A DNA stretch of 64,000 bases from Paenibacillus baekrokdamisoli (GCF_003945345.1 NZ_AP019308.1:62001-126000); one strand, 5' to 3'. Positions 16,601-25,997 are shown, numbered from the stretch's first letter. A program made the numbers and translations. Notes: generated by a model from the letters alone, not told the origin.

Positions 16601-17428
16601 ATGCAGACACAGGAGGAGCTGGAGAACCAGCCGCATTATATTTTCATATGTTCGGATGCGGTCGGGGAGACGGCTGAAGCAGTGGCTAAGGCGACGATGC
16701 GTCAGTTTGCTTTTAAACAGGTGAAGCTTAAACGATTCAGTCATCTTAAGACGGAGGATGAGGTCGTTCAAATCGTTGATGAGGCCGTTGCTAACGGTGG
16801 CTTCATCGCCTATACACTGGTTCAGCCAGAACTTAGGGAGACGATGAAGGAAGAAGCGTTACGTAAAGGTGTTCGTGCGGTTGATGTGCTCGGTCCGATG
16901 CTTCAGGCGTTTATCGATACCTTTAATGATTCTCCTAAGCGAACGCCAGGACTATTACACACACTTGATGAGGATTATTTTCGCCGCATAGAAGCAGTTG
17001 AATTCGCAGTCAAGTATGACGATGGCAAGGATACGCGTGGCTTGCCCCTTGCGCAGGTTGTCTTGATCGGTGTATCACGCACCTCGAAGACACCACTTAG
17101 CATTTATTTGGCCCACAAAGGGATACGCGTCGCTAATTTACCGCTTGTGCCGGAGGTGAAGGTGCCAGCCGAGCTGAAAAGCGGTGGAAAACAGTTGATT
17201 GTCGGTCTGACGATGAAACCGGAGCAGCTCTCCGGTATTCGGACGGAACGACTGAAAGCAATGGGGCTGCCCTTCTCCGCTCAATATGCATCCACGGAGC
17301 GTATTGAAGCAGAGTTCGAATATGCAGATTCAATAATGAAAGCATTGCGCTGTCCTGTTATTGATGTCACGGAAAAAGCAATCGAGGAGACTGCAGGTAT
17401 TATTATGCAATGGTTTCAGGAATTTTAA
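16601..17428 (+). CDS. yqfL: PPDK regulatory protein (YqfL, DUF299)
   Basis: 275 residues. The family's P-loop is VLIGVSRTSKTPLSIYLAHKG (about 148-168), preceded by IFICSDAVGETAEAVAKA at the N-terminus. These bifunctional kinase/pyrophosphorylases use ADP to inactivate pyruvate phosphate dikinase (or PEP synthase) and phosphate to reactivate it. It lies 14 bp after ccpN and is presumably co-transcribed; CcpN activity is known to be linked to this protein in Bacillus. Confidence 0.93.
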   Translation: MQTQEELENQPHYIFICSDAVGETAEAVAKATMRQFAFKQVKLKRFSHLKTEDEVVQIVDEAVANGGFIAYTLVQPELRETMKEEALRKGVRAVDVLGPMLQAFIDTFNDSPKRTPGLLHTLDEDYFRRIEAVEFAVKYDDGKDTRGLPLAQVVLIGVSRTSKTPLSIYLAHKGIRVANLPLVPEVKVPAELKSGGKQLIVGLTMKPEQLSGIRTERLKAMGLPFSAQYASTERIEAEFEYADSIMKALRCPVIDVTEKAIEETAGIIMQWFQEF

Positions 17429-17438
17429 TCATATACAA

Positions 17439-17602
17439 AACTTAAGCATATGCTTTCGAAGCGAGTTTTTGCTAGTCCGTTCCATATTTCAATGGAACTG
17501 ACTGGCAGAGCCTCGCAATAAACTTAAGCGTATGCTTACGAAGCGAGTTTTTGCTAGTCCGTTCCATAATTTAATGGAACTGTCTGGCAGAGCCTCGCAA
17601 TA
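17439..17602 (+). repeat. Tandem 82-bp repeat with cruciform-like fold
   Basis: Two head-to-tail 82-bp copies (17439-17520 and 17521-17602), about 93% identical by eye. Each contains an AAGCATATGCTT-type palindrome followed by nested pairings: GCGAG with CTCGC outside, TGC with GCA, and GTTCCA with TGGAAC inside. They fill the whole gap between yqfL and glpX. No coding frame. Confidence 0.9.
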
Positions 17603-17620
17603 ACTTTAAGGGGTGGCGAA

Positions 17621-18595
17621 ATGGAACGAGAATTAGCTCTTGAGATTGTTAGGGTAACTGAGCTCGCTGCTTTGGCTGCTGCACCGTGGATGGGTAGAGG
17701 GGATAAGCATCACGCCGATGAAGCAGCTACGAACGCTATGAGGGGGATGCTGGATTCTGTCTCGGTCCGCGGAACTGTCGTTATTGGCGAAGGCGAGATG
17801 GATGAAGCACCAATGCTGTTTATAGGTGAACAGGTAGGTAGTATGCAAGGCCCAGAGGTCGATGTTGCTGTCGATCCGCTTGAAGGTACAGAACTTGTAG
17901 CCAGAGGACTGAATAATGCACTAGCGGTTATCGCTGTTGCACCGAAAGGCCACTTGCTGCATGCGCCGGATATGTATATGGAGAAGCTCGCAGTTGGACC
18001 ATCTCTGGTAGGGAAGCTTAGCTTGTATGATCCGATTCGGACGACCGTTGAGAAAGCTGCGCTCGCGCTCAGTAAGCAGGTATCTGAGCTAACCGTTATG
18101 ATCCTTGATCGAGAAAGGCATGAGTCGATTATTAGGACACTCCGAGAAGTCGGTGTCCGTATCAAGTTTCTGTCCGATGGTGATGTAGCAGGAGCGATTG
18201 CACCAGCTTTTGCAGAGACGGGAATTGATCTATATCTTGGATCAGGAGGCGCGCCGGAAGGTGTACTTGCAGCGGCAGCGCTCAAATGCCTAGGAGGAGA
18301 GATTCAAGGCAGGTTGATGCCGGAGGATGAGGAACAAATCCAGCGCTGCATTAGTATGGGACTTGCTGATCCTCGCAAGCTGCTGCGGATGGAGGATATG
18401 ATTGGGACCGGTGACGTGATTTTCGCTGCAACGGGTGTTACACCCGGGGAGTTCCTTGGTGGAGTCCGTATGCTTCCTGACCAACGAGCTGAGACGCATT
18501 CCATCGTCATGCGGGCTAAGACACGAACTATTCGTTACATCAAATCCCTACACTATCTACCTAACAAGCCTATACTGGGAGATCTGAAGCATTAG
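17621..18595 (+). CDS. glpX: Fructose-1,6-bisphosphatase class II (GlpX)
   Basis: 324 residues, ATG behind AAGGGGTGGCGAA. The GlpX metal and substrate motifs are visible: GEGEMDEAPMLFIGE, VDVAVDPLEGTELVARG and the LGSGGAPEGVLAAAALK loop. It hydrolyses fructose-1,6-bisphosphate to fructose-6-phosphate in gluconeogenesis. Its place after ccpN and the PPDK regulator, and before a transaldolase-like gene, fits a gluconeogenic or pentose-phosphate cluster. Confidence 0.95.
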   Translation: MERELALEIVRVTELAALAAAPWMGRGDKHHADEAATNAMRGMLDSVSVRGTVVIGEGEMDEAPMLFIGEQVGSMQGPEVDVAVDPLEGTELVARGLNNALAVIAVAPKGHLLHAPDMYMEKLAVGPSLVGKLSLYDPIRTTVEKAALALSKQVSELTVMILDRERHESIIRTLREVGVRIKFLSDGDVAGAIAPAFAETGIDLYLGSGGAPEGVLAAAALKCLGGEIQGRLMPEDEEQIQRCISMGLADPRKLLRMEDMIGTGDVIFAATGVTPGEFLGGVRMLPDQRAETHSIVMRAKTRTIRYIKSLHYLPNKPILGDLKH

Positions 18596-18682
18596 ATAGA
18601 GGTCTTATGAAGAGGTTTACTTAAAGAATACACAATTTGAGGGGCTCTAAACCATATAAGCACTTACAACACGAAGTACCTA

Positions 18683-18818
18683 GCGAAGCGGACGGAATCG
18701 TTCTGAAGAAGCGATAGCGTTCGCCTTTGTCTCCGTATTTCTACCCCTAAGGGATAGAATCAAAAGAAATAGGGAGACAACAGCGATCGTAAGAATGATC
18801 CGTCCGCGCAGCGGGCTT
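18683..18818 (+). repeat. Long palindromic element, copy A
   Basis: This 136-bp element fills most of the 18596-18919 gap. Nearly the same sequence recurs inverted at 47491-47624. It folds on itself: GCGGACGGA pairs with TCCGTCCGC at the ends, AATCGTTCT with AGAATGAT, and further in GTCTCC..TATTTCT with AGAAATA..GGAGAC. No coding frame and no transposase. It looks like a MITE-like or REP-like dispersed repeat. Confidence 0.9.
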
Positions 18819-18919
18819 CTATGCACCATGTTTCTACATACCATGCTTCGAATTTCATTAAAAGGTAAAGATTAGGGATGAACGTTTGTTAAACACAAAA
18901 AAATGTAGGGGTGAAGAAA

Positions 18920-19567
18920 ATGAAATTTTTTCTCGATACAGCTAATGTAGAAGAAATAAAACGTATTGCACGACTTGGACTTGTAGATGGGATTACAACG
19001 AATCCATCCCTTATCGCCAAAGAAGGACGTATTTTCAAAGAAGTCATTCAAGAAATTTGCAGTATTGTAGATGGTCCTGTTAGTGCCGAGGTTATCGGAA
19101 CAAAAGCTGAAGATATGCTGAAGGAAGCTTATGAAATCGCACAATGGGCACCAAATATCGTCATTAAGCTTCCTATGACAGAGGATGGATTGTACGCTTG
19201 TAACGAGCTGTTCCATAAAGGAATCAAAACGAACGTGACACTGATCTTCTCAGCGGCACAAGGCTTGATGGCTGCAAAAGCAGGCGCTACGTTCATCAGT
19301 CCTTTCATCGGACGTTTAGATGATATTGGAACAGATGGTATGCAGCTGGTACGTGATCTGAAGACGATCCTTGATAACTACGGATTCACGACAGAGATAA
19401 TCTCAGCAAGTATCCGGCATATCGGACATGTAGAGAAAGCTGCACTTGCTGGCGCGCACATCGCGACGATCCCAGGTTCTCTGCTTCCGGTGTTGTGGAA
19501 ACATCCATTAACTGATATCGGTATTGAGAAGTTCCTTAGCGATTGGAATAAAGCGACATTGAAATAA
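18920..19567 (+). CDS. Transaldolase / fructose-6-phosphate aldolase-like
   Basis: 215 residues from the ATG at 18920 behind TAGGGGTGAAGAAA. Short-type transaldolase fold: [29 protein letters not shown], the Schiff-base Lys in [11 protein letters not shown] (near residue 85) and the [12 protein letters not shown] block. This subfamily (TalC/MipB/Fsa) contains both true transaldolases and fructose-6-phosphate aldolases. In Bacillus the neighbouring type acts as transaldolase in the pentose-phosphate pathway. Sequence alone does not settle which. Confidence 0.9.
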   Translation: MKFFLDTANVEEIKRIARLGLVDGITTNPSLIAKEGRIFKEVIQEICSIVDGPVSAEVIGTKAEDMLKEAYEIAQWAPNIVIKLPMTEDGLYACNELFHKGIKTNVTLIFSAAQGLMAAKAGATFISPFIGRLDDIGTDGMQLVRDLKTILDNYGFTTEIISASIRHIGHVEKAALAGAHIATIPGSLLPVLWKHPLTDIGIEKFLSDWNKATLK

Positions 19568-19580
19568 GACACCTTTAATT

Positions 19581-19631
19581 AAAAAGGCACAAACACAGCG
19601 ATGCTCCAATCGACTGTATTTGTGCCTTTTT
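19581..19631 (+). terminator. Intrinsic terminator of the transaldolase gene
   Basis: AAAAAGGCACAAA pairs with TTTGTGCCTTTTT, with a T run after the stem. Confidence 0.9.
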
Positions 19632-19812
19632 GCTATTATCGACAATGCATAAGAGTTTTGCTAAACGAGGGAGGTTACACTGCGCCTCCTTACGTTCGCA
19701 GCATGCGAGCTTCGGAAGACGTCCTTTTTTATGGGTCAAAAAGCAAAAAGCAAAAAGCATAACTTGCCTCTCTGCCTGATGCTGTTCTACTAAATGAAGA
19801 AACGCAGCAAGA

Positions 19813-20421
19813 TTAGGGTTGTCTAAACAAAAGGTTTACATAAAAGTTTGAGAAATGTTCTTTAATCTGCTCTGGAGACAAGGATTTGTCATTGTGCAGG
19901 AAGAGGAAAGCTTCCGGACATAATGATGATGCGATATTAAACGCTGCGAAGGCCGTATTTAACGGGAGCGTATTCTTCTGACTAACCGCTTCATCGAGCA
20001 ATCCTTTGATCGTATCGGTCACATAAGTGAAGGCGGGAGAACGATAAATCTTTATGTGGTCCTCCGAACAGATGGAACTTGGCCTGATGGCATTCAACCA
20101 CTGAATATTGCCTGCTATATAATCGATCCATTTGGTAAGAAAGGTATCCAATCTTTCACGAACTGGGATCAGTGCCGCATCGGATAAATATTGGTTGTTG
20201 TCATCAATAAACTGTTGAAAGCTGTCCATAAGCAGTTCAATACAAAGGTCTGCCTTACAAGCGTATCGGCGATAGAGTGTACCTTGCCCGATTCCTGCTG
20301 TCTTGGCAATTTGGTGCATACTGACACTATCTACACCCTGAGTATCGAACAATTGAGTGGCTGTTTTCAAAATAAGCTCACGATGCTTGGCGGCATCTTT
20401 ACGTTCAGTGCGCTGCAGCAT
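19813..20421 (-). CDS. TetR-family repressor
   Basis: 202 residues. N-terminal TetR helix-turn-helix (about 14-60): ILKTATQLFDTQGVDSVSMHQIAKTAGIGQGTLYRRYACKADL. The C-terminal helical region is the ligand and dimer part. It is divergent from an EmrB/QacA-type exporter gene 213 bp away, with a perfect palindrome between them, so the obvious model is repression of the exporter until a drug or toxic metabolite binds. Confidence 0.92.
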   Translation of the reverse strand: MLQRTERKDAAKHRELILKTATQLFDTQGVDSVSMHQIAKTAGIGQGTLYRRYACKADLCIELLMDSFQQFIDDNNQYLSDAALIPVRERLDTFLTKWIDYIAGNIQWLNAIRPSSICSEDHIKIYRSPAFTYVTDTIKGLLDEAVSQKNTLPLNTAFAAFNIASSLCPEAFLFLHNDKSLSPEQIKEHFSNFYVNLLFRQP

Positions 20422-20486
20422 GATAAAGGCCTCCTATTACAAAACAATTGACATTGAAGTGGCAGTTCGTTAAGCTTATAAAAAAC

Positions 20487-20498
20487 GGACAATTGTCC
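20487..20498. promoter_or_regulatory. Palindromic operator between tetR-type and MFS genes
   Basis: GGACAATTGTCC is a perfect 12-bp palindrome in the divergent intergenic region, a likely site for the TetR protein. Confidence 0.6.
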
Positions 20499-20634
20499 AC
20501 TTAGTACAAGAGCCAGTGATTCAAGAGCTGCTCCGAACGTCTTCATTGTACTCCCGTAATGAATAGGGGTCAATGTTAACCGGTAAAGAAGCTCACGAGG
20601 ATCAACATGGCCTAATAGGGTAGGAGGATCGAAT

Positions 20635-22113
20635 ATGTCAGCAAAAGCAACATCAGCTGCAAGCCATGAAGTGCCATTCTCGATTAAGAATATTTTGGCG
20701 CCGCTTGCTGCAATTATCGTCGGTATTTTCATGGTTGTTCTAGACGGGACGGCTGTGAACGTAGCGATTCCAGGCTTGTTGAAAGAATTTAACACGACGT
20801 ATCAGGTCGTCCAATGGACCGTTACGGGTTATGCGCTAGCTCAGGCGGCGGTTATCCCGCTAGCAGGCTGGTTATCTGATCGTTTCGGTGCCAAGCAGGT
20901 CTTCATTATTTCCGTTATTTTGTTTACCATTGGATCGCTGCTCTGCGCATTCTCTTCCTCGGTAGAAATGCTTATTATTTTCCGCATTCTGCAAGGTCTT
21001 GGCGGCGGTATGGTCATGCCGATTGCAATGGCCTTCACATTCCGTCTGAGTCCTCCTGAGAAGGTTGGAGCAGTTATGGGGATGATGGGGATCCCGATCC
21101 TTCTGGCTCCTGCTCTTGGACCGGTTCTTGCTGGATGGCTCGTTGATTATGCGAGCTGGAAGTGGTTGTTCCTGATCAACATTCCAATCGGTATCGTAGG
21201 TACTATTTTGGCTATCCGCACGCTTCCGAAGGTTGAGAAACAAGCGGTTGCTGCACTGGATAGGTTTGGTTTTATATTAGCTCCCATTGCTTTTGCCGGT
21301 CTTTCTTACGGCGTTAGTGAAGGCGCAGTAAGCTGGACGGCATCCAAAACAATCATCGGAATTACAGTTGGTGCAGCTGCGCTTATCTTGTTCATCATTG
21401 CTGAGCTTAGACATAAATCACCTCTTCTGGAGCTGCGCGTGTTCCGCTCCGGCGGATTCACCCGTGGGATTATCGTGCAGTGGATTTCCCAAATCGCTTT
21501 ATTTGGCACGATGTTCCTTGTTCCGCTTTTCCTTCAGCAAGCGAAGGGATATAGCGCATTTGATACCGGACTTATAATGCTGCCGCAGGCAATAGCAGCA
21601 GGTGTGTTCATGCCAATCGGCGGTAAGCTGTATGATAAAATCGGTGCACGTCCGCTCGTGCTGATCGGTATGCTTCTTGTTACGGCAGCTGCCTTCATCC
21701 TTTCCACCGTAGATGCTAATTCTGGACTATCCACAATCATGATCCCGCTTGCCCTTCTTGGTGCTGGTATGGGGCTTTCCATGATGCCGCTTAATACGCA
21801 TCTGATGCAGGCAGCTCCAAGGGATCTCGTTAGCCGTGTCACTTCACTTACGAATGCTGCGCAGCAAGTCATGACTTCGTTCGCAGTTGCGGGTCTTGCT
21901 ACAATTCTGGCAAAAAGAATGGTTATTAATAACCCGACACCAGAGAAACCGCCAACCTTTGAAATATGGTCGATGTCATTCGGGGATACGTTCCTTGTTC
22001 TGACGTTCATTGCCGTATTCGGCGCGATTCTTGGACTTATGCTTAGTAAGCCCGCTCGAAAAGCCGGTGAAGAAGAAACGAAGCAGCCTGAAATGATGAT
22101 GCATATCGGTTAA
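20635..22113 (+). CDS. MFS drug exporter, DHA2 (EmrB/QacA) family
   Basis: 492 residues, 14 predicted membrane helices. Typical DHA2 signatures: MVVLDGTAVNVAIPGL (motif D1), GWLSDRFGAKQVF (motif A), and the GIPILLAPALGPVLAGWLVD motif C that marks antiporters. Proton-driven export of hydrophobic compounds is expected; the substrate is unknown. ATG behind TAGGAGGATCGAAT. Controlled most likely by the divergent TetR. Confidence 0.93.
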   Translation: MSAKATSAASHEVPFSIKNILAPLAAIIVGIFMVVLDGTAVNVAIPGLLKEFNTTYQVVQWTVTGYALAQAAVIPLAGWLSDRFGAKQVFIISVILFTIGSLLCAFSSSVEMLIIFRILQGLGGGMVMPIAMAFTFRLSPPEKVGAVMGMMGIPILLAPALGPVLAGWLVDYASWKWLFLINIPIGIVGTILAIRTLPKVEKQAVAALDRFGFILAPIAFAGLSYGVSEGAVSWTASKTIIGITVGAAALILFIIAELRHKSPLLELRVFRSGGFTRGIIVQWISQIALFGTMFLVPLFLQQAKGYSAFDTGLIMLPQAIAAGVFMPIGGKLYDKIGARPLVLIGMLLVTAAAFILSTVDANSGLSTIMIPLALLGAGMGLSMMPLNTHLMQAAPRDLVSRVTSLTNAAQQVMTSFAVAGLATILAKRMVINNPTPEKPPTFEIWSMSFGDTFLVLTFIAVFGAILGLMLSKPARKAGEEETKQPEMMMHIG

Positions 22114-22153
22114 TCTTTCTTTCTTGGATCGAATGCAAAAACCGCTCTAACGT

Positions 22154-22200
22154 AAAAACCGCTAACCAGCAGCCTTCTAGGCAAGTGGTTAGCGGTTTTT
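22154..22200. terminator. Bidirectional terminator, MFS and glsA
   Basis: AAAAACCGCTAACCA pairs with TGGTTAGCGGTTTTT; T runs on both sides serve the two convergent genes. Confidence 0.9.
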
Positions 22201-22208
22201 GTTATATG

Positions 22209-23153
22209 CTATAGGATGCTCCAATCCATTGCTGTTGATAGGGTCTCCAGCAGGTGAACGCCAGCTGTGCTGTTGCCCTTTGCACCTAGTGCAGGACCAA
22301 CTACAGCGATGCCGAATTGGCCGGGTACAACAGCAAGAATACCTCCAGAGACGCCGCTCTTGGCCGGTATTCCGGCACGAATAGCGAACTCTCCTGAAGC
22401 GTTATACATCCCGCACATCATCATGAATGTCTTGGCAATCTGCACGTAACGGCGTGGAATTAGCTCGCGTTCTGTTATCGGGTCCGTCCCATCAAAAGCA
22501 AGAACGAGCGCCATGCGCGAAAGCTGCTCCACATTGATCTCAATAGAGCAATGCTGGAAATATACACTTAATACATCTTCTACATCAATTTCTTCGCCGA
22601 GTACTTCATTATCTTTAAGGAAATAAGCCAAAGACCGATTCCGATGAGCGGTTGCCGATTCAGAACGGAAAACCGACTCATTATAGGTTAATGGAGCTCC
22701 GCCCGCGATATCTTGGAAGTAACGCAGAACACGTTCCGACTTTTCCGCAGGAGAGGCGCCGTGTATTAACGAAGTTACAGCAATGGCTCCAGCATTAATG
22801 AGTGGATTGAACGGTTTACCTGGCTCTACGAGCTCCAGCTTGAGCATCGAATTAAAATCATCACCTGTAGGCTCCATACCAACCTTCTCGAATACGCCTT
22901 CCTCACCATTATCACTAAGTGCCAGCATTAAAGTGAAGACTTTAGAAATACTCTGCATCGTGAACAGGAGGCTGTTATCCCCCGCAGTGAGGGTTGTACC
23001 GTCTCGACCCATAATTGAGATGCCTAACGCATCACGGGGTGCTTTGGCGAGCTCAGGAATATACGCTGCTACCTGCCCCTCACGCGCATGAACGCGGCTT
23101 GCTTCCACCCAAAGAGGTAAATTTGTACGTAGTTGTTCGATCATCGTTGTCAC
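22209..23153 (-). CDS. glsA: Glutaminase (GlsA)
   Basis: 314 residues. Beta-lactamase-like fold with the catalytic Ser68-x-x-Lys71 pair in MQSISKVF, and the family blocks NPLINAGAIAVTSLI, NESVFRSE and AKSGVSGGILAVVPG. It hydrolyses glutamine to glutamate and ammonia. ATG behind GGAAGGTGACAACG. It is a single gene convergent with the MFS gene. Confidence 0.95.
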   Translation of the reverse strand: MTTMIEQLRTNLPLWVEASRVHAREGQVAAYIPELAKAPRDALGISIMGRDGTTLTAGDNSLLFTMQSISKVFTLMLALSDNGEEGVFEKVGMEPTGDDFNSMLKLELVEPGKPFNPLINAGAIAVTSLIHGASPAEKSERVLRYFQDIAGGAPLTYNESVFRSESATAHRNRSLAYFLKDNEVLGEEIDVEDVLSVYFQHCSIEINVEQLSRMALVLAFDGTDPITERELIPRRYVQIAKTFMMMCGMYNASGEFAIRAGIPAKSGVSGGILAVVPGQFGIAVVGPALGAKGNSTAGVHLLETLSTAMDWSIL

Positions 23154-23336
23154 CTTCCAAGAGAAGTGCTATTTGTTTCAGTGTAAGGCTCGGATGGAGC
23201 TCGACGCAATAACAAAATTTTATCTATTCTCTGGTGAGTGAATCGTGTACAATAATGGAAGAATTTCCAAAGAGGCGATCTGAAGGTATATGAAAGTATT
23301 TGGAGAAGAGCAGCTTACGCTGCGGCAGGAGGTACT

Positions 23337-24011
23337 ATGATTAAGGTTTTAGCTTTTTTCTTACTATGGCGATTGCTCGGTAATCCTTTTCTGGCAATTA
23401 TCGTTCTAGTCGTCGTCTTCTATTTACTTGATCGACGGTTTCTGGGCATTACGCCGAGTATTGTAAAGCCGCTTCGTCGTTTTGGTTTGATTCGACGCCT
23501 TCGTCAGCAGGTGTATATGAATCCGAACGATATTCCAGCGAAGCATGAGCTAGCTCGTTTGCTCATAGAGCGCAAACGTTATAAGGAAGCAAAGGAATGG
23601 CTGATGCCGCTGCAGGATTCACTTGATCACTCAGCAGAGTATTGGGATGATCTTGCGGCATGCTTAGCACCTTTGGGTGAGACGCAAGCTTCGGAGGCGG
23701 CCACACACAATGCTTTGTCCATTAATCCGAGAGTTAAATATGGCAGTCCTTATCTACGATTGGCTGCTTTACATGCCAAGACAGATCCGGAGCAAGCGAT
23801 TAAGCATTTACAGTCTTTTCGAACGATTCAATCTTCATCATGCGAAGCCTATTATCGCTTATCGAAACTATATATGCAGCTTGGCCGCAGCGAAGATGCG
23901 AAGCAATCTCTTGTAGAATGCGGCAATATGTATCGCTCGCTGCCACGATACAAGAAACGTCAGGAGCGAAAATGGGCATTCCTTGCTTGGAGTAACCGCA
24001 TAAAATCTTAA
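23337..24011 (+). CDS. Membrane-anchored tetratricopeptide repeat protein
   Basis: 224 residues, ATG behind CAGGAGGTACT. Two hydrophobic N-terminal segments (about 2-32), then a basic stretch and tetratricopeptide-like helical repeats from about 65 to 215 (MNPNDIPAKHELARLLIERKRYKEAKEWL; YYRLSKLYMQLGRSEDAKQSL). Probably a scaffold on the cytoplasmic side of the membrane. Function unknown. Single gene with its own terminator. Confidence 0.75.
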   Translation: MIKVLAFFLLWRLLGNPFLAIIVLVVVFYLLDRRFLGITPSIVKPLRRFGLIRRLRQQVYMNPNDIPAKHELARLLIERKRYKEAKEWLMPLQDSLDHSAEYWDDLAACLAPLGETQASEAATHNALSINPRVKYGSPYLRLAALHAKTDPEQAIKHLQSFRTIQSSSCEAYYRLSKLYMQLGRSEDAKQSLVECGNMYRSLPRYKKRQERKWAFLAWSNRIKS

Positions 24012-24013
24012 CC

Positions 24014-24043
24014 AAACCGCCTTGGAATAAGGCGGTTTTTCTT
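24014..24043 (+). terminator. Intrinsic terminator of the TPR gene
   Basis: AAACCGCCTT pairs with AAGGCGGTTT, then TTCTT. It starts 3 bp after the stop. Confidence 0.9.
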
Positions 24044-24167
24044 ATGCTATCTTTTCCAAAATTGTTCAATTCTATCATTGTTCTTACCTTTGAAATCGTT
24101 CATACTTGTGAAAGTTACAACAACCTACAAACTAACAACAGGAAACATGAGCGGGGAGTCATTTTGT

Positions 24168-25919
24168 ATGCGTCGTAATGTCTGGTTACTAGCTATTATT
24201 TTGATAGCCGCTTTATTAGGTGTGAACAACACGATCTATTATTTCACAACCAAAAGCTCGTTAGAGAGCAGTCTTCGGCATGAACTGGAATCGGTCGCCA
24301 AGCAAATTCAAATTTCCATTGAACTATCAAGACATGGCTCGGAAAAGTATCAAGAGCAGATTGGGCGCGAGCTTCGTGCAGCATCCATTGCAGCGCAGTA
24401 TGCACTTAACCCGGACCTCGAGAAGGTGACGAATACGCAGCTCGTGGAGCTGAAAAAAAAGCTGGATCTCTATGATATCACCTTGTTGAAACGGACCAAG
24501 AATGATATCGTACTCTCTAAATCATCGGACCCTGAGCAAGGTAAAGATTATCCTACGAGCAGTTGGAAGCCTTGGTATCAGGCCTTCACCCAACTCTTTG
24601 ACAATAAGGAAGTAACCGTGAAATGGGGACAATCCCTTACAAACTTCTGGACAGGTCCCTTCGAATTCTCGACGGCTACTAAGAATGATTCAATATACAA
24701 GTGGGGCTATTACTACGATGGAACAACGAATTATATTCTAGACCCTTATATCAGCTATGAGGGCAGACAGCTTGATTATGATCAAGCTACTGGTGTTAAC
24801 CAGTTGATCTCGAAGTCGATTAAGGAAAATAGCACCTTGCTAGAAATAGCTGTTCTGAACCCAACAACGTTCGCGAAGGGGCCTATAACAACGACCAGCA
24901 TTACTGGTAAAAAGGTGAATCATATTACTCAAAATCCAATTATTAGCGGATCCAACGAGTATAAAAATAAGCAGGATATTGCAAATGTGGAGCTTGCTAG
25001 CCAGTCAAACAAATACATCTGGTTAAATACACAAATAAATGATAAGCATGTGCTTAAACTTTATATTCCCGTCTCAGTCGATAAAGTTGCCAGTATGCTC
25101 GATGAGAATGGAGATCCCATTAATCGTTATGTCCTGACACTTGTGGCTGATTATAAGGGTATTCAGGAAAAGCTAGACAAGCAGTTTATTACCATTGGGA
25201 TTATTGTCGCAATCGTTACACTGCTCAGCTTTATCTTTATCTATTGGACAATAAGCAGTTATCGCAAATCCAAGGATAAGCTCGTATCCAAAGCGCAGCA
25301 GACTTATGTTGAGGAAATTAATCAGCTATTCCAATCTATTCGAGCGCAGCGACATGACTTCATGAACCATGTACAAACGATACATTCGCTTGCAGAGCTG
25401 AATAAGTTCACGGAGCTCAAATCGTATGCTTCCGAATTAACCGGTGAGATTCGCCAGATGAATGACATCATTAATATTGGCAATCCAGCAATCGCTGCCT
25501 TGGTACGCTCCAAAATTTCACAAGCGGAATTACTGAAAGTCGATCTGGACACAAGAATCAGCGACATGAATAACATGGAGCTTGGCGTTAAGTCACTCGA
25601 TATGACTAGAATATTGGGGAATTTAATCGATAATGCTTTTGATGAAGTCTTGAATTACCCCGAAGATGATCGTAAAATCCGACTCATTATTGGACAAAGA
25701 CCAGGGTACTTGGAGTTTGTTATCAGCAATAGATGCAAGAATCCGGAGGCCTTGGAAGGAAAGCCGCTGTTTGAATTTGGTTATTCTTCGAAGGATGGGA
25801 CGCACTCCGGTCTTGGGCTATCGATTGTTAAGTCGATCGTTGATCAGTATAAAGGAATGATTCGCATGGGGTTGAATGAGCCAGGAATGATTACATTTAT
25901 TGTGAAAATTCCAGACTGA
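24168..25919 (+). CDS. Orphan sensor histidine kinase, Spo0B/CitA-like
   Basis: 583 residues from the ATG at 24168, nine bases after GGGGAG; an ATG at 24147 behind ACAGGAAAC is the alternative. Membrane helix at the N-terminus, a large extracytoplasmic sensor (about 35-340), a second helix (about 345-368), then a DHp helix with RAQRHDFMNHVQTIHSL (phospho-His near 395) and HATPase motifs (MTRILGNLIDNAFDEV, THSGLGLSIVKSIVDQ). The RHDFMNH form is the Spo0B-type used by CitA/DcuS and related kinases. No response regulator gene is adjacent, so its partner must be elsewhere. Confidence 0.88.
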   Translation: MRRNVWLLAIILIAALLGVNNTIYYFTTKSSLESSLRHELESVAKQIQISIELSRHGSEKYQEQIGRELRAASIAAQYALNPDLEKVTNTQLVELKKKLDLYDITLLKRTKNDIVLSKSSDPEQGKDYPTSSWKPWYQAFTQLFDNKEVTVKWGQSLTNFWTGPFEFSTATKNDSIYKWGYYYDGTTNYILDPYISYEGRQLDYDQATGVNQLISKSIKENSTLLEIAVLNPTTFAKGPITTTSITGKKVNHITQNPIISGSNEYKNKQDIANVELASQSNKYIWLNTQINDKHVLKLYIPVSVDKVASMLDENGDPINRYVLTLVADYKGIQEKLDKQFITIGIIVAIVTLLSFIFIYWTISSYRKSKDKLVSKAQQTYVEEINQLFQSIRAQRHDFMNHVQTIHSLAELNKFTELKSYASELTGEIRQMNDIINIGNPAIAALVRSKISQAELLKVDLDTRISDMNNMELGVKSLDMTRILGNLIDNAFDEVLNYPEDDRKIRLIIGQRPGYLEFVISNRCKNPEALEGKPLFEFGYSSKDGTHSGLGLSIVKSIVDQYKGMIRMGLNEPGMITFIVKIPD

Positions 25920-25951
25920 CCGATTCACATCTACGAATACAAATGGATAAC

Positions 25952-25997
25952 AATGCTCTCCATTCGAATGCATCATTCGAGAGGAGAGCATTTTTTT
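25952..25997 (+). terminator. Intrinsic terminator of the orphan kinase gene
   Basis: AATGCTCTCC pairs with GGAGAGCATT, followed by TTTTTTCC. Confidence 0.9.

Noticed and set aside
17439..17602. CRISPR array
   Set aside because: Only two copies, directly abutting with no spacers between them, and no cas genes in the window.
17710..18285. 191-residue minus-strand frame
   Set aside because: Antisense to glpX; Ser/Thr/Ala/Pro-rich shadow of that gene.
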